64,000 nt of DNA, from assembly GCF_031755915.1 (NCBI RefSeq), contig NC_083388.1, forward strand, positions 8,245,001-8,309,000, given 5' to 3'. The notes under the pieces were generated by a model. That model searched no databases. It worked only from the letters and a program-made list of their open reading frames with translations, and was not told where the DNA came from. This DNA is from Ziziphus jujuba (lineage: Eukaryota > Streptophyta > Magnoliopsida > Rosales > Rhamnaceae). Positions 14,916 to 27,600 of the stretch are shown here, in pieces (positions within the stretch are counted from its first letter, which is position 1; every line of letters starts with the position of its first letter). Made by a program: the position numbers and the translations under genes.

Positions 14916-17302
14916 TTGGAAGATTGGTAATTTTTGGCATAAACTTATATGTCACGGCTTCTTCGAAAGACTCGAAGACTAAAAACAAATGGTACTGTTT
15001 AGGCATGTTGTGTGTATTTAATTAGCAGTTTCTTTCTCAAATATAATACAATTAATTTTGTGCTACCTTCTCAAAATTAAATTGGGGTTTTAGGGTTTTT
15101 GTTTTAATTTTTATTTTGTTTTATTATTTTTTTTTTCCAAATGTATTATTTTGAAGTGTTTTTTCTTTGATGAGGTTGGGTTTGTTATTTGTGGCTGTGA
15201 GTGCAAGACTCCAAAGTAAACATGACAGACCGTGACAAAGATTGCCGCGTGCAGGTATCGGTATAGGACGTCAAGTCTTCGTTGAAATAATGAATGCAGA
15301 ATGCATGTACCGTGATTAGTAAATTTAATTGTTATCCACCTAAAATTAAGACGTTAATAACACAGCAAAATAATTGAAATAGTTATAGAAAGAGATCAAG
15401 TTTGAGGTCTACTAGGCTTTGTTTATCATATTAAACTGATGGTAAATATTCATCATTTTAATTGATAATCTATTGGTAAATTTAATTGGCATCCATTTAA
15501 AATTAAGACGTTAAAAACATAGAAAAATAATTGAAATAGTTCTAGAAAGAGACCAAGTTTGAGGTCTACTAGGCTTTGTTTATCAAATTTTACTGTTGGT
15601 AAATATTTACCATTAGTTGATAGTCACTGCTAAGATCCACCGCTATATACTATGACAATAATTATCCCTTAAACTGATTTTTCAAAGAAAAGAAAAAAGT
15701 TGTTTGTTCAAAAATCATAAACGTCCTAAAAACAAAAACAAAAACTTGTACCCTAATGATGAAGTCTAAAGAATCATTTATAATAAAACATTCAATAAAT
15801 ATTTTATATGATCTATATATTTTATTTTGATCCATATATTTTATTTTTATTTGTGTTCACATATATATATATATATATGATTATAAAATTTGCTCTGAAA
15901 AGAGGCCATCTTTAATAGTGTTAGCATTTGTTATTTAGGCATTGGCTGACTATAGATAGGTTTTAATTGTACTACCAATTTACCATATGAAGTCTCATTT
16001 AAATAATTTTACCAAAATTTCTTTACATTTTTTTTTAACTGTTTCATATTTTTCACAATAGCCAGCCACTACTACCGGTGGAGAAGCACCAGCAACTGTC
16101 AACAGGACCTGACAAATCTCCTCAAATATAAAAATACATATCAAGTAGTACACAATTTTACAAGTTTGAAACCAGTTTGATTAATTGGACTGCATGTGGA
16201 TTCAAGGATTAATCTTTTGTGGTCAAGGTTTGGTTTTATACAATCACATATGGTTTGTGAACTTAAGTTTACAGATTGACGGTATGCATAATTCCAAATT
16301 ATGGTTTAAAAATTATGAATTTGTAAAATTCTATGCTTAAGTATTTTATTAGTGTCAAAATTAGTGTTAGTTGTGTTTAAATAAAAAAAATTAAAAAAAA
16401 AAAAAACCTGCCTATTATGATTCTTTTGTGAGCCTCTTGCTATGATGATAATCATTAGCTTATTTGATGAATTTTAATTGAAGATATTTTGTTATATTAT
16501 TTTTATATTAAAAATTTAAATTTGAATGCATTTAATGGTAACTATTTAAATTATCGTATAACATATAAAATCCACTGTTGATGATGATGGTTCCTAAGTA
16601 CAAATAAAATTTTTCTTCTTTTATTATTTTTTTTTCTAATTTTAAATTGCTATGTTTAATTTTTTTTTTTTTTTTAAAGGAGTAGGATATATGTTTAAAT
16701 TTATACATATATATATATATATATATATATAGGGGTACTATTATGGGCAATTTTCCTCATAATAGTATTTTCATAGTTATATATATATATATATATTTGT
16801 AATCAACTTATTATGATTACCAAATCATGTTATGATTACAATAGTATTTTCATATATATATATATATATACAGATATTTCCTTTTTTCAATATATATATA
16901 TATATATATTTGTAAGCAGTTTATTATAATTATCAAATTACATTTAGCTGTAATATTGAATCATATTTTTTTTCCTAAAAATATTGAATAAAATAAAAAA
17001 AAAATTGTTAGTCTTCTTTAATTTAAAGAATACTTTCATTACGTTGACTATATTTAACAGAAATAGTGCATTTTGTATATAGGTTTTATCTAGAAAAAAT
17101 AAAATTAGAAAATAACTATATACTATTTTATAAAGATACCTCTTAAAAAATTTTCCTAAATCTGTCACTAGATTATGGGGTAGGGGTTACTACGTTGTAT
17201 TTGGGATGAACTCTTAATAACGTTCTTGAAATCTTCATTAACTCTAGCCTCCCTTACATTCTCTTTTAATCAGACTATCGTCGTTTACTAGGAAGACGTT
17301 CT
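14916..17302. other. AT-rich intergenic DNA left of the copia element
   Basis: Holds a 157-bp tandem duplication (listed separately) and several (TA)n tracts at about 15860-15879, 16707-16732, 16779-16796, 16855-16870 and 16891-16909. No gene is recognisable. Confidence 0.5.
15319..15632. repeat. Tandem duplication, period 157 bp
   Basis: Copy 1 (15319-15475) and copy 2 (15476-15632) share GTAAATTTAATTG, AAATTAAGACGTTAA and GAGGTCTACTAGGCTTTG in the same order, with scattered substitutions. It looks like an old segmental duplication of non-coding DNA. Confidence 0.85.
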
Positions 17303-17527
17303 TATCAAGAAAGCTATGTATAGAAAAACAAGGAATGGGAGAATATCTCAATTTATTGAAAATAGCTTACTGGCTTACAAATAGCCTTACAAGAAAGCAA
17401 CCCACATTTAACAATCCTATAATCGTGGTCTATGGCTCAAGAATAGATCAAACATAACAAAACATCCCTTATCAACAGGGAGTACAAACCAAATGATAAC
17501 AACCTACATAAAATAAATATTTTAACA
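17303..17527 (-). repeat. 3' LTR of the first copia element
   Basis: About 225 bp. In element sense it begins TGTTAAAATATT and ends CTTGATA, so the 3' end is TA rather than the usual CA. It matches the right LTR closely except for about 16 bp missing after GCCTTACAA. Confidence 0.9.
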
Positions 17528-17536
17528 TCCTCCCTT
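17528..17536 (-). other. Polypurine tract of the first copia element
   Basis: In element sense AAGGGAGGA directly precedes the 3' LTR; it is the expected plus-strand primer site. Confidence 0.75.
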
Positions 17537-17553
17537 AAACTAAATGCTTTAGC

Positions 17554-18558
17554 TCAGTTTACTCCAGGATCTAGACAAATACCCAACAAACCACACATTT
17601 TCAAGAATACATCAAGCTTTAAAGGCTTAGTCATTATATCAACAACTTGCTCCTGGGTATGACAGTGAACCATCTCTACAATTCCATCTTTTGTGAGCTT
17701 ACGAAGGAAATGAAAACGAACATCAATATGTTTGCTGCAACCATGCATCACTAGATTCTTAGAAAGCTTGATTGTTGAACTGTTATCACAATAGACTATT
17801 GTAGAATCATGTTGAGCATGCTTGAAACCTTCCAATATCCTTCTTAACCATATTACTTGACTGACACATAGAGTTGCAGCAATAAACTCAACTTCAGTAG
17901 TGGACAAGGAGATTACAGGTTGTTTCTTTGAGGACCAAGACATTGCTCCTATGCTCAACATAAACACATAACCTGAAGTGCTTTTTCTATCATCTAAATC
18001 CCTAGCATAATTACTATCTGTGTAGGCAATCAGTTTCTCATTTCCTCCCTTCTTGTAAAACACACCAAAATCAATGATACCTTTCAAGTACCTTAGTATC
18101 CTCTTTGCTGCTTGCAAATAAAGTTTAGTAGGACAGTCCATAAATCTGCTGATATGACTCACCACAAACATAACATCCGGTCGAGTGGCAGTCAAATACA
18201 TAAGATTTTCCACAATCTGTTTATAAAAAATACTGTCAATCCTCACTCCATCTCCAGTTTTCATAAGCTTACATCCAGGAACTATAGGATTGTGAATTGG
18301 ATTGCACTTGTCCATATTGAACCTTTCCAACACCTCCTGTGTGTATTTCCTATGACTAATAAAGATACCATCTGATCTTTGCATCACTTCAATGCCAAGA
18401 AAATATCTCATTTTTCCAAGATCAGTCATATCAAACTCAATCATCATGGATTTCTTAAACTCAACAAACATACTTTCATCATTTCTCGTAAATATAAGAT
18501 CGTCCACATAAAGACATACAATCAAAATCTTACATTCTTTTCCAGTCTTGATGAACAA
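17554..18558 (-). pseudogene. Copia reverse transcriptase C-terminus and RNase H
   Basis: This 334-codon open stretch is the longest intact piece of the element. It holds the reverse transcriptase active-site motif YVDDL near its start, the RNase H region with YTDSNYARD, DRKSTSGYVF and SLSTTEVEF (normally SLSTTEAEY), and the C-terminal VDIMTKPL motif. It has no proper start of its own: it is separated from the upstream reverse transcriptase half by stops, one of them just upstream at about 18585. Confidence 0.9.
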
Positions 18559-19190
18559 AGTATGTTCATAGTGGCATTTCTCAAATCATTCCTTTACAAA
18601 ATAGGACTCTATACGACTACACCAAGTTCTTGGAGCTTGCAGAAGTCTATATAAAGCCTTTTTCAGTCTGTACATCTTCTGCTCATTGCCTTTCTGTTCA
18701 TAGCCAGGAGGTTATTCAACAAAGACTTCTTCACTTAGTTCACCATGTAAAAAGCTAACTTTACATCTAATTGATAGATTGTCCACTCTTTTAGAGCTGC
18801 AAGAGAAATCACCACTCAAATTGTATCTAACTGAGCTACAAGTGCAAAAACCTCAGTATAATCCACCCCATGTTCTTAAGTGTAACCCTTTGCTACCAAT
18901 TGGGCTTTGTACTTATCAACTTCTCCATTCTCATTGAGCTTTGTCTTGTAAACCCACTTTACCCCAACCTTCTTTGCTTCAACAGGTAAATCTATCAACT
19001 TCCATGTATCATTCCTCTCTATGGCTTCTATCTCTACATCCATTGTTTTTTTCCATTTCATACTTTTCACAGCATCACCAAATGAAACTGGATCACTGCC
19101 TACAAATAGAGCTTGGTATGCAGTGTTTTCTTCCTCATATAAACCTTCTCTACTTTCGTAGTCTCTCATTCAAGCTAGTGGCCTTCTGAT
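18559..19190 (-). pseudogene. Copia reverse transcriptase N-terminal half, with stops
   Basis: The motif WKLIDLP, then KVGVKWVYKTKLNENG, mark the beginning of reverse transcriptase (about 18876-19169). Between 18559 and 18876 the homology continues (YQLDVKLAF-like block) but contains several in-frame stops, so no full enzyme can be made. Confidence 0.85.
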
Positions 19191-20362
19191 TCTTCCTTCA
19201 TTAGGATTTGGTGGATTTTCTTCATTTGACTCATCTGAAATATGACATTCCATATTTTCTGTTATATTTTCATGGTGATCAGCTTTGATGTTCTCTCTGT
19301 TGTCTCTATCGGTATCTTCTGGAACTGCTTCTTTGTCATTTTCTCCCCAATCTAAATCAGTTATAATGGCTTCTTCATGACTCTTATTCCAACCCCAGCT
19401 ACTTTCTTCTTCAAACTTCACATCTCTGCTCACTATTATCTTCTGAGAGATTGGATCATACAATCTATATGCCTTTGACTCCTCACTAACTCCAAGTAGA
19501 ACACATCTCACACTTTTGTCATCAAGCATAGTCCTCTTACTATCAGGAATATGAGCATGTACTATGCAGCCAAATACCCTGAAGTGATCTACTGATGGTT
19601 TAGATCCCCTCAAAGCTTTTTCTGGAGTCATGTCCTTTACTGCCAGAGTTGGACTTCTATTCAGAACATAGACCATCCAATTGACTGCTTCAGGCCAGAA
19701 AGTTTTTGGAATTTTTCTTCCTGAAAGCATACTTCGCACCATATTCATAATAGTCTAGTTGTTTTTCTCTGTAATTCCATTCTATTGTGGAGTATATACA
19801 GATGTCAGTTGTCTATATATGCCACTTTCCTTACAAAAATCTGTGAACTTGTGTGATGTGAATTCTCCTCCACGATCAATACAAAGGCATCTTATATATG
19901 AACCAGTTTCTTTCTCAACACGACTCTTATAATTATTGAAAGTGATGAAAGCTTCTGATTTCTTTAAGAAATAAACCCAAGTTTTGCGTTAAAATCATCA
20001 ATTAAAGTAATCAGGTACCTTTTCTTGCTATTTGAAGTGGGGTTGATTGGTCCACAAATGTCGGCATGCACCAGTTGAAGAATCTGAGAAGCTCTCCATG
20101 TGCTCTCCTTTGGAAATGGATCTCTATGTTGTTTTCCTTCCAAGCAGTCTTCACACATTTTCGAAGATCTTGAAATCCGTGATAGTCCATTCACCATTCT
20201 TTTATGCTGAAGAGTTTTCAACCCATTGAAGCTTAAATGTCCATATCTGCAGTGCCAAAGCCGACCCTGATCCTCCATAAAAAAAGAAAAGCAGATTTCT
20301 TCCTTTAGCAGTTTTTGAGCAGGCCAGATAAACATTCTATTTGAGCATATTACAGTCACCAT
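19191..20362 (-). pseudogene. Copia GAG-pre-integrase and integrase region
   Basis: The zinc-binding part is visible at about 20130-20270 (GHLSFNGLKTL, then CEDCLEGKQH), followed by the catalytic core beginning LVHADICGPI and LITLIDDF near 20000-20060. The distal part at 19170-19748 carries MNMVRSMLSGRKIPKTFW, AVNWMVYVLNR and HFRVFGCIVHAHIPD. The stretch 19749-19963 joins the two but has stops. Typical copia order, inactive. Confidence 0.88.
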
Positions 20363-20388
20363 AATTAATCCTTTCTTTAGATGTAATC

Positions 20389-20691
20389 TTACATTTTTGC
20401 AAACCCCTTCTCTTGTAACTGCCCCACACTTAGCAAATTATTCTTCAATCCAGGAACATAAAATATGTTAGTGATGACTTGCACAATTCCATTTACAATC
20501 ATTTGTATATTTCCTTTTCCTATCACAGCCATGCTTGAATTGTCTCCCAACTTTACAGAAATGCTGAAACTCTCATCAAATCTAGAGAAAAACTCCTTCT
20601 TACCATACATATGGTTGCTGCAACCTACGTCAAGAAACCATAACTCTTCTTTACTAGCTTCCTTGACATCCACATATGCCATTAACAACAT
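20389..20691 (-). pseudogene. Copia aspartic protease region
   Basis: Holds WFLDVGCSNHM followed by YVPGLKNNLLSVGQL. The catalytic triplet, usually DSG in LDSGCSNHM, reads DVG here, a change likely to abolish activity. Confidence 0.85.
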
Positions 20692-21335
20692 TTCTCCGCT
20701 AGCTTCTGCATAGTGTGCCTTTGTCTCTGTCTCCTTGTTTGGACATTCATATTGAAAATGTCCAAGCTTATGGCAATTGTAGCACTCAATGGTGGACTTG
20801 TCAAAACTTTGTCTACCTCTACCTCTTCCTCTGAATCCACCACGACCTTATCCTTTTCCTCTCCATTGATGTTCATATGTAACCTTCAATGCTTGTTCAT
20901 CCTCAAGATGGCCAGTCATGCATTGTTCATGCACCAAAAGACTGCTTTGTAGCATATCAATTGATAGGGTGTCTAGATCATTAGACTCCTCAATAGAGCA
21001 CACAACATAGTCAAATTTATAAGTCATAGATCTGAGAATCTTTTCAATGATTACAATATCCTCCATCTTCTCACCATGAACTCTTATCTTGTTGGCTATA
21101 GTAAAGGTTCGAGCAAAGTACTCATTCACAGATTCCCCTACCTTCATGCGGAGCACCTTAATTCTTTTCAAAGAGCTTGTCGTTGAGCACGCTACACCCT
21201 GCCGTTCCCTGGTACTTCTACTTTAAAGAGTCCCAAAAACTCCTTGTTGTATCCTTGTTCAAAATGGTCTCTAGGATTGCCATCCTTACTGCTACACACT
21301 TAGAAGACTGCTGCTTCACAAGTTCTGGTTAGGCC
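20692..21335 (-). pseudogene. Copia gag remnant with CCHC zinc knuckle
   Basis: A gag stretch at about 20848-21171 (VGESVNEYFARTFTIANKI, then SLLVHEQ) is followed by an RG-rich stretch and a CCHC knuckle (CYNCHKLGHFQYEC). Upstream, gag-like residues (TTRSFWDSLK) continue to about 21330 but contain a TAG stop. The beginning of gag is missing. Confidence 0.85.
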
Positions 21336-21343
21336 AAGTGATG

Positions 21344-21357
21344 GAGCTTTGATACCA
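21344..21357 (-). other. Primer-binding site of the first copia element
   Basis: In element sense TGGTATCAAAGCTC lies three bases inside the 5' LTR. It matches the initiator tRNA-Met 3' end complement (TGGTATCAGAGC) with one change. Confidence 0.8.
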
Positions 21358-21359
21358 AA

Positions 21360-21599
21360 TATCAAGAAAGCTATGTATAGAAAAACAAGGAATGGGAGAA
21401 TATATCAATTTATTGAAAATAGCTTACTGGCTTATAAATAGCCTTACAAAGATAATTAAAAACATAAAGCAACCCACATTTAACAATCCTATAATCGTGG
21501 TCTATGGCTAAAGAATAGATAAAATATAACAGAACATCCCTTATCAATAGGAAGTACAAACCAAATAATAACAACCTACATAAAATAAATATTTTAATA
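21360..21599 (-). repeat. 5' LTR of the first copia element
   Basis: About 240 bp. Its outer end reads TATTAAAA in element sense, where the other LTR has TGTTAAAA, so the terminal TG has mutated. Confidence 0.9.
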
Positions 21600-21604
21600 G
21601 TTCT

Positions 21605-22063
21605 CCAGGGTAAGTCTACAATTTGTTTTAGACCATGAGTTTTGTAGTTTATAGTTTTTTTTATTATTATTATTTTTTAATATCAAGTAGTTTTTAGGTT
21701 TATTTTGGTTTTATTTAGAAGAAAATAAAAAATAAAATTGAATTTTGGGATTAAGACATATCGATTGTCGAGTGAGTAGCATGTGATTACTTTTAACGAG
21801 TTTTGCTAGGATTTAACATATTTGGACAAATATGTAATTCTTGGTAGCGTGGGGTTATCAGATGTTGGAAAAAAAAAATTAAGAAACCTAGAAAGAGCTA
21901 TAGTAAATCAAAATGGTACTAAGTGTAATTTTCTCTTTAACATAAATAAATAAATAAATAAATAATATCCTTCCTTCAATTCCGAAGAGTCGGCTACTTG
22001 TTGGCCCTTTCTTGCAAAGTTGGTCTTAATTTCTTAGTAATGACTTAGATGGGAATAATATAT

Positions 22064-22100
<37 letters not shown>

Positions 22101-22643
22101 ATGACTAAGGAACAACTGAAAAAAAAGCCCAAAACCTTCATTTTTCACAAATTAAGACCTTGTATTTCATTTTTCTATCATCAATCTTGATGGACTAATA
22201 ATATAATCCCATCTCTATACCAGAAAATAATGTTAAAAGCATCTTCAATTATAAATACCTTCTTGATATCGCGCCATTCTTAAAATTTTGCTTTGTCATC
22301 TCTAAAATTTAGTATTGGTATAAATTTTTCAATAAAATCAGTGCCAATGCTAAGTTTTAATGTTGATACTCCAATGCAAATGCAAAAAAATAGCAATACC
22401 AAATTTTATATTTTATCAAATGGTAGTAGCTCCAACTTTTAAATTATTTTTCCATTAATAATAATAATTAATTCAGTAAATAGTATGAGGCTTACAGACT
22501 TGACGACATTGGGACCTATTGCAAAATTTTTACCAATGGTAAATTTTAGTTCATCATCAAAAATTTCAATTCCCTATTGGAGGAGCCAAATGGAGGAATC
22601 TTGCTATATTTTAGCATTGATATATGGATAAATGACTTGCCAT

Positions 22644-22678
<35 letters not shown>

Positions 22679-24376
22679 GTATTTTTAATGATTTTATATA
22701 TTGTTAGATTTTTTTATCACATCAAAAAAATAGATAGTCATTCAAAAGAAAAAAATCTCTACAATGAATCTCTTGAAACACTCCATTAAATTGGTAAGAA
22801 AAAAAAATGCCATCCATATTTGAGAGCTCTCTTAAACATTAAAAAGTTTTCTTAAATATAAAATATTCCTTAAAAATCATTTTTAAAAAAAATAATAATA
22901 AGATTAATATAATAGTCAAAAATAGCCTTCCCACGATACTATTAAAGAACAATTATAAAATTAATTTTAAATTTATGTGGCTTAAAATTTACATTCAACG
23001 TTGAACACTCTTAGAATATCAGGCCAAATTAAACCGAAGTAACATTCCCATTGAGTGATGTATTAATCCACTTTATGCTTCTACTACCTGATGGTATTTT
23101 TCTTTTTTTGGGTCAAAAAAAAATTAGTTGTCAATATTAATAGCTTACACAATCGCTTCATTCTAGAATGCTTCTTTAAAAGGTTAGCCACTTTTTTCCA
23201 CCCTCTCATTTTGGTTCAAGATGATGACCACCACGATGACCTATTTTTTTTGGTTCAAAAAGAAGATGAAGAAAAAGAAAACGTAGTTTTTGTTCTTAAA
23301 AAAACAATAAATAAAAAATCGAAAATTCCCACCCCGAGTATATATATATATATATATATATTGTTTTGTTGGATGAAACTCAATCTCTTATATCGTGTAT
23401 ATTCACTCTGCTCAAACCTGTAATAACCGATTCCGTCCAAACCGACAGGTATATCTAACACGTTTGGGTTTGGGAAATGGACCACTTATTCATCTACATC
23501 CAATAACAAAAAACCACGTCAAAGTTAATCCATTTATTTCATTTACAGCCATTTTATCTATAAATTCAAGAGGACTTGCTATTGACCCAAAAAAAAAATA
23601 ATAATAATAATAATAATTCAAAGTGGACTTGCTTAAACATTTTTGCTACATGTTTGCTTTCAGCCGTCCGATTTCCCATCATCATGTTCTACTTGATATT
23701 CAAGATGTATTTGATCCACTTTTGTAATGAGGAACAAATGAATTAAATTATTACAAAAAAAAAAAAAAAAAAGAATCAAATTTCCTCCATTACCAAAAAA
23801 AAAAATAAAAATAAAAAATTTAAACTTCCTCAATAACGCTATAGCCGGACTCATGGTGCTAGTATAACAATGGCTCATAGACTAAATCATAGTGGGCCTA
23901 CAAACATTGGGCCTCACTATGACTCAGACGAGTTTTTTTTAACCATAGCTTACCAATATGACATTTAGATTGTTGGAAGTTGAGGGGTAAAAAAATGGAA
24001 AAAAGTTTGTCCACTCAAAGAGTAAACAAATCTCATAGGTAGAATGTCCCCACGTATGCATAGATAGAAATTAGAAATAACATAATAATTGGGAATTATT
24101 TCTTTCTATATACTGGCTAATTCAGAATCTAAAACAAATTTGTAATTTATTTGAGGTCTATTCATAGAATTTATAATTGAAGGTACTTAACTCTATTTTT
24201 CCTATCTTTTCTCCAATTTTTAAAACAAGCATAATTTACATATGAAGAATTAAAATGGGATCAAAACACATGTGTATGCTTGAGATATAACGAACCAGCC
24301 CAAAATAAAAAAAAATGTTAAATAAAGATAATAGAATTTTTTAGAATTTAATCAATAATACACACACACACATCCC

Positions 24377-24411
<35 letters not shown>

Positions 24412-24586
24412 AATAAATCCAATTCAACATTTAAACTTGCTTTCTTAGCTTTAAAATAAAATAAAAAATTCCAAAAATAAATAAGTGAATTTGACTCGAT
24501 CCGGTTCTGTTCGTTGGGCCTGATGTTGATTTCAATCATAGTCTAGTCTGGTGACATGAATCAAATCAATATCAATTTCCGATTAA

Positions 24587-24617
<31 letters not shown>

Positions 24618-27600
24618 GAATTTCCTGAAAAGTGATATCTCCACTTTATTTATAAAGTCATAACATTTCCATGATAGTAATTTCATAATTTGACTAAATA
24701 TATATTTACCTCGTCAAGGATCTATCTCTAGATTTTTTGTACGCAATTAAGCTTTTTACTGCAAATTTCTTGTGCTCTTTAAAATAGTCTAAAACTTATC
24801 AAATATGTTCGAGTCTTCATCAATTAAGAATGTCTCCTAAAATTTTCTACAAATAACTCTGTCAAAAATACTATATGTTAAAAAAAGAGAAAATATTTCA
24901 AGCAACAAAAAAAAAAAAAAAAAAAAAAAGAGAAAATATATATATATATATATATTTGGTAAACACCAAAAAATACATATATTATAATTGTAATAATAAT
25001 ATGCCATATAATATTCTCTAACTGAAGAAGGTCCTTGGTACTTAAAAGTATTAATTACGAGTTTTCAATTTCTTTTATTTAATTAATTAAATATCTTAAT
25101 CATTGATTTATGAAAAATGCTAAAATGTATTATGAATTGCCATTTCAGGCCATCTAGATTTAATATTTTAATTATATATCAAAGTGGATTTTTTTTTTTT
25201 TTACTGTGGAAACTCAGACTCATAACTGCTGTAATAAGAAAAAATAAACTTTACGATTGGCTATTTTATTTATAAAAAAAATTAATAAATTGGGAAAATA
25301 TTTGAATTTCATTAGTAATACTAAGATATCAAAATTTTTTTTTAGCCAAGTTTATCAACGGATTGATTTGTTGATTAATTAATAGAAAATGAATATAGAT
25401 AAGTAAAACTATTTTTTTAAAAAAAAAAAATTTAGTGAAACCAATAACGTAAAGATATCACTTCAAAAAAGAAAATATTAAAAGAAATTAATTAATGGGT
25501 AATTATGATTATGTTGATATAAAATGAATATATATATATATATTCATATTTAGAAAATTCATTAATGTCAGTATATGGAGTTGGGGCTTGGGGTGATCAA
25601 CATTAGTGAATGTGCAAGTGTTATAAATAAGGTGGTAGCGTGTACTTGAGCAAAGATCATCATTTATGAATTTACCTTTTCTGCTACCACAGCAATAAAA
25701 TTAAATTAACTTGTCCATTTTACTGTAACTTCAAAAACTGTTCATAATTAATATCCGTGATTGATATATTATTTTTATGCCGGGTGATATGTACATATTG
25801 ATGTAGAGAACTAGAGATGGTTATGGTTATGTGATTCACAAGTTCTTCATTCTAAGACATATAACATCCATGAAAACAATGGAAGGTCCCTTTTCACTTA
25901 AATATATTCCATCACATCAATATCAACCTAATCAAGAAGACAAACGTGCCGCTCTCTCTCTCTCTCTCTCTCTTTTTAAAAAAAAAAAAAAAAATTAAAT
26001 TAATATAAATTTGTAGAACAATTAACCATGTAAGAAAACTATATATGAGAACTTAACTTACGCTACTACATTTTTCTTTAGAACAAAAAAAAAAGGGAAA
26101 AAAAATTTAATGTACTAAATTTTAAAAAATAAAAATAAAAAACAACATTTTGGTTCATTTATATCCCCTCTTTGAGTTAAGTTTCTTATACAAATTTTGG
26201 GTTTACTTACAAAACAAAAACTAAATATGGTGCTCAAATTTGCATTATTTATTTGTTTGTTTATTTTGAAGGGGGTAATAATGGCTGTAGGGGATGTTAA
26301 AGGGAACCAAAGGCCAAAACTGCTTCAGAAAAAAGCAGTCCCCTCGTATGGGATTTTTCAAATGGGCAGGCAAGCAGCACATGGGACTTGGGAACCTGGA
26401 GGACCCAAATTTTTAAAATGTCAATTTAGAATCTGTCACTTACCCCAAAGTCGAATTCAATTTTCTTTTCAGTCCAAATCAGTTACCAATTTTTTTTGTC
26501 TCATATTCCCAATGAAATTTAGGAACACCAATATTTTAGAATAAAAGTAGTATATTATTATTTTATTAGTTTGTATTCAATTATACGACGAGAATATCTT
26601 ATTTACATATTTGATATTTGTATTAAATACACAAGTTCATTTTTGAGAAATCATTTATACCGTTATACCTTTTTAAAGTCAAATTATTTTTAATTTTTTT
26701 TTTTGCAATAATTAATTTGAAAGCTTCAAACTTCTTATTCTTCATTTATAATTAAATTTTATTTAAATTATATTATCATTTCTTTAAAAAGGTATATGAT
26801 AATTTTAATTATATAAGATTCTTTAAGTAAGCTATATATTTGACAAATACTTTAGTTAAATATATTTGCAAAATTATAATATATTTAATTAGATATATTT
26901 GATAATTATAATACATTTTAATACATTTAGTTAAATATATTAGACAAATTATCAATTAGTTAGAAAGCTTATCTAATTTAAATTATCACAAAGCTTTTTT
27001 TTTTTTTAAATGAAAAGCTTTCACATGGTTTAGATAGTATTGATTTTTAATATAGATTAACAAAATTTTTAAGTCCTCAAATTAATTTTTCAACATAAAA
27101 AAGAAAAAAAGAAAAAAAAAAAGAAAGAGCAAGACATTTAAAGGTAATATAATTTTTTATTAAGGATATAAGGATAATTTAGTTTGCCATCAGAGAGTGT
27201 AGATGATTTTCTCAAAACATGAGAGATTCTTTGAGATTTATCATACCTTAGTGAGTATAAATGAAACATTTCCGTTGCATTAATGGATTTAAAGATTTGC
27301 TTTTTTGTATTTAGTTGATAGTATTTTTCAATTAATAAAATAATAAACATATTTATTTTATAATATGAATTAATAAACAATTTGATAACAATAGGCAAGT
27401 ATCAGGTGCTCTTAAAGCCCTAAGCTGAGTAAGACTTAGTTTGGGGTCCTTCTAAATGACGAAAGAATTAACAAAAGCTTTGTAAAAGTAATAATCAATT
27501 TTTCTAACAATCTAATTAGTGTTTGCTAAACTATTATTTCAAGATTGTTAAAAGTTACAGAGTTAGAGTTAGAATTTGAATGTTTGGTAAAAAAAACTTT

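Larger units (their letters stand above)
17303..21599 (-). mobile_element. Complete but inactive Ty1-copia LTR retrotransposon
   Basis: The element is bounded by two LTRs (17303-17527 and 21360-21599) and a 5-bp direct repeat GTTCT at 17298-17302 and 21600-21604. Read on the minus strand it has a primer-binding site complementary to initiator tRNA-Met (21344-21357), a gag remnant, a zinc knuckle (CYNCHKLGHFQYEC, about 20740-20790), protease, integrase, reverse transcriptase (YVDDL) and RNase H, then a polypurine tract (17528-17536). The order integrase before reverse transcriptase defines copia. At 4.3 kb it is a little short, and the 5' part of gag appears deleted because gag-like sequence starts almost directly after the primer-binding site. 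Numerous stops and frameshifts break pol, so it cannot move by itself. Confidence 0.93.

Noticed and set aside
20682..20876. Acidic 64-codon frame in the first copia element
   Set aside because: It is an off-frame reading of the RG-rich and zinc-knuckle region of gag.
26197..26544. 115-codon open frame
   Set aside because: No recognisable domain, no splice context, and the C-terminal half is AT-driven low complexity.
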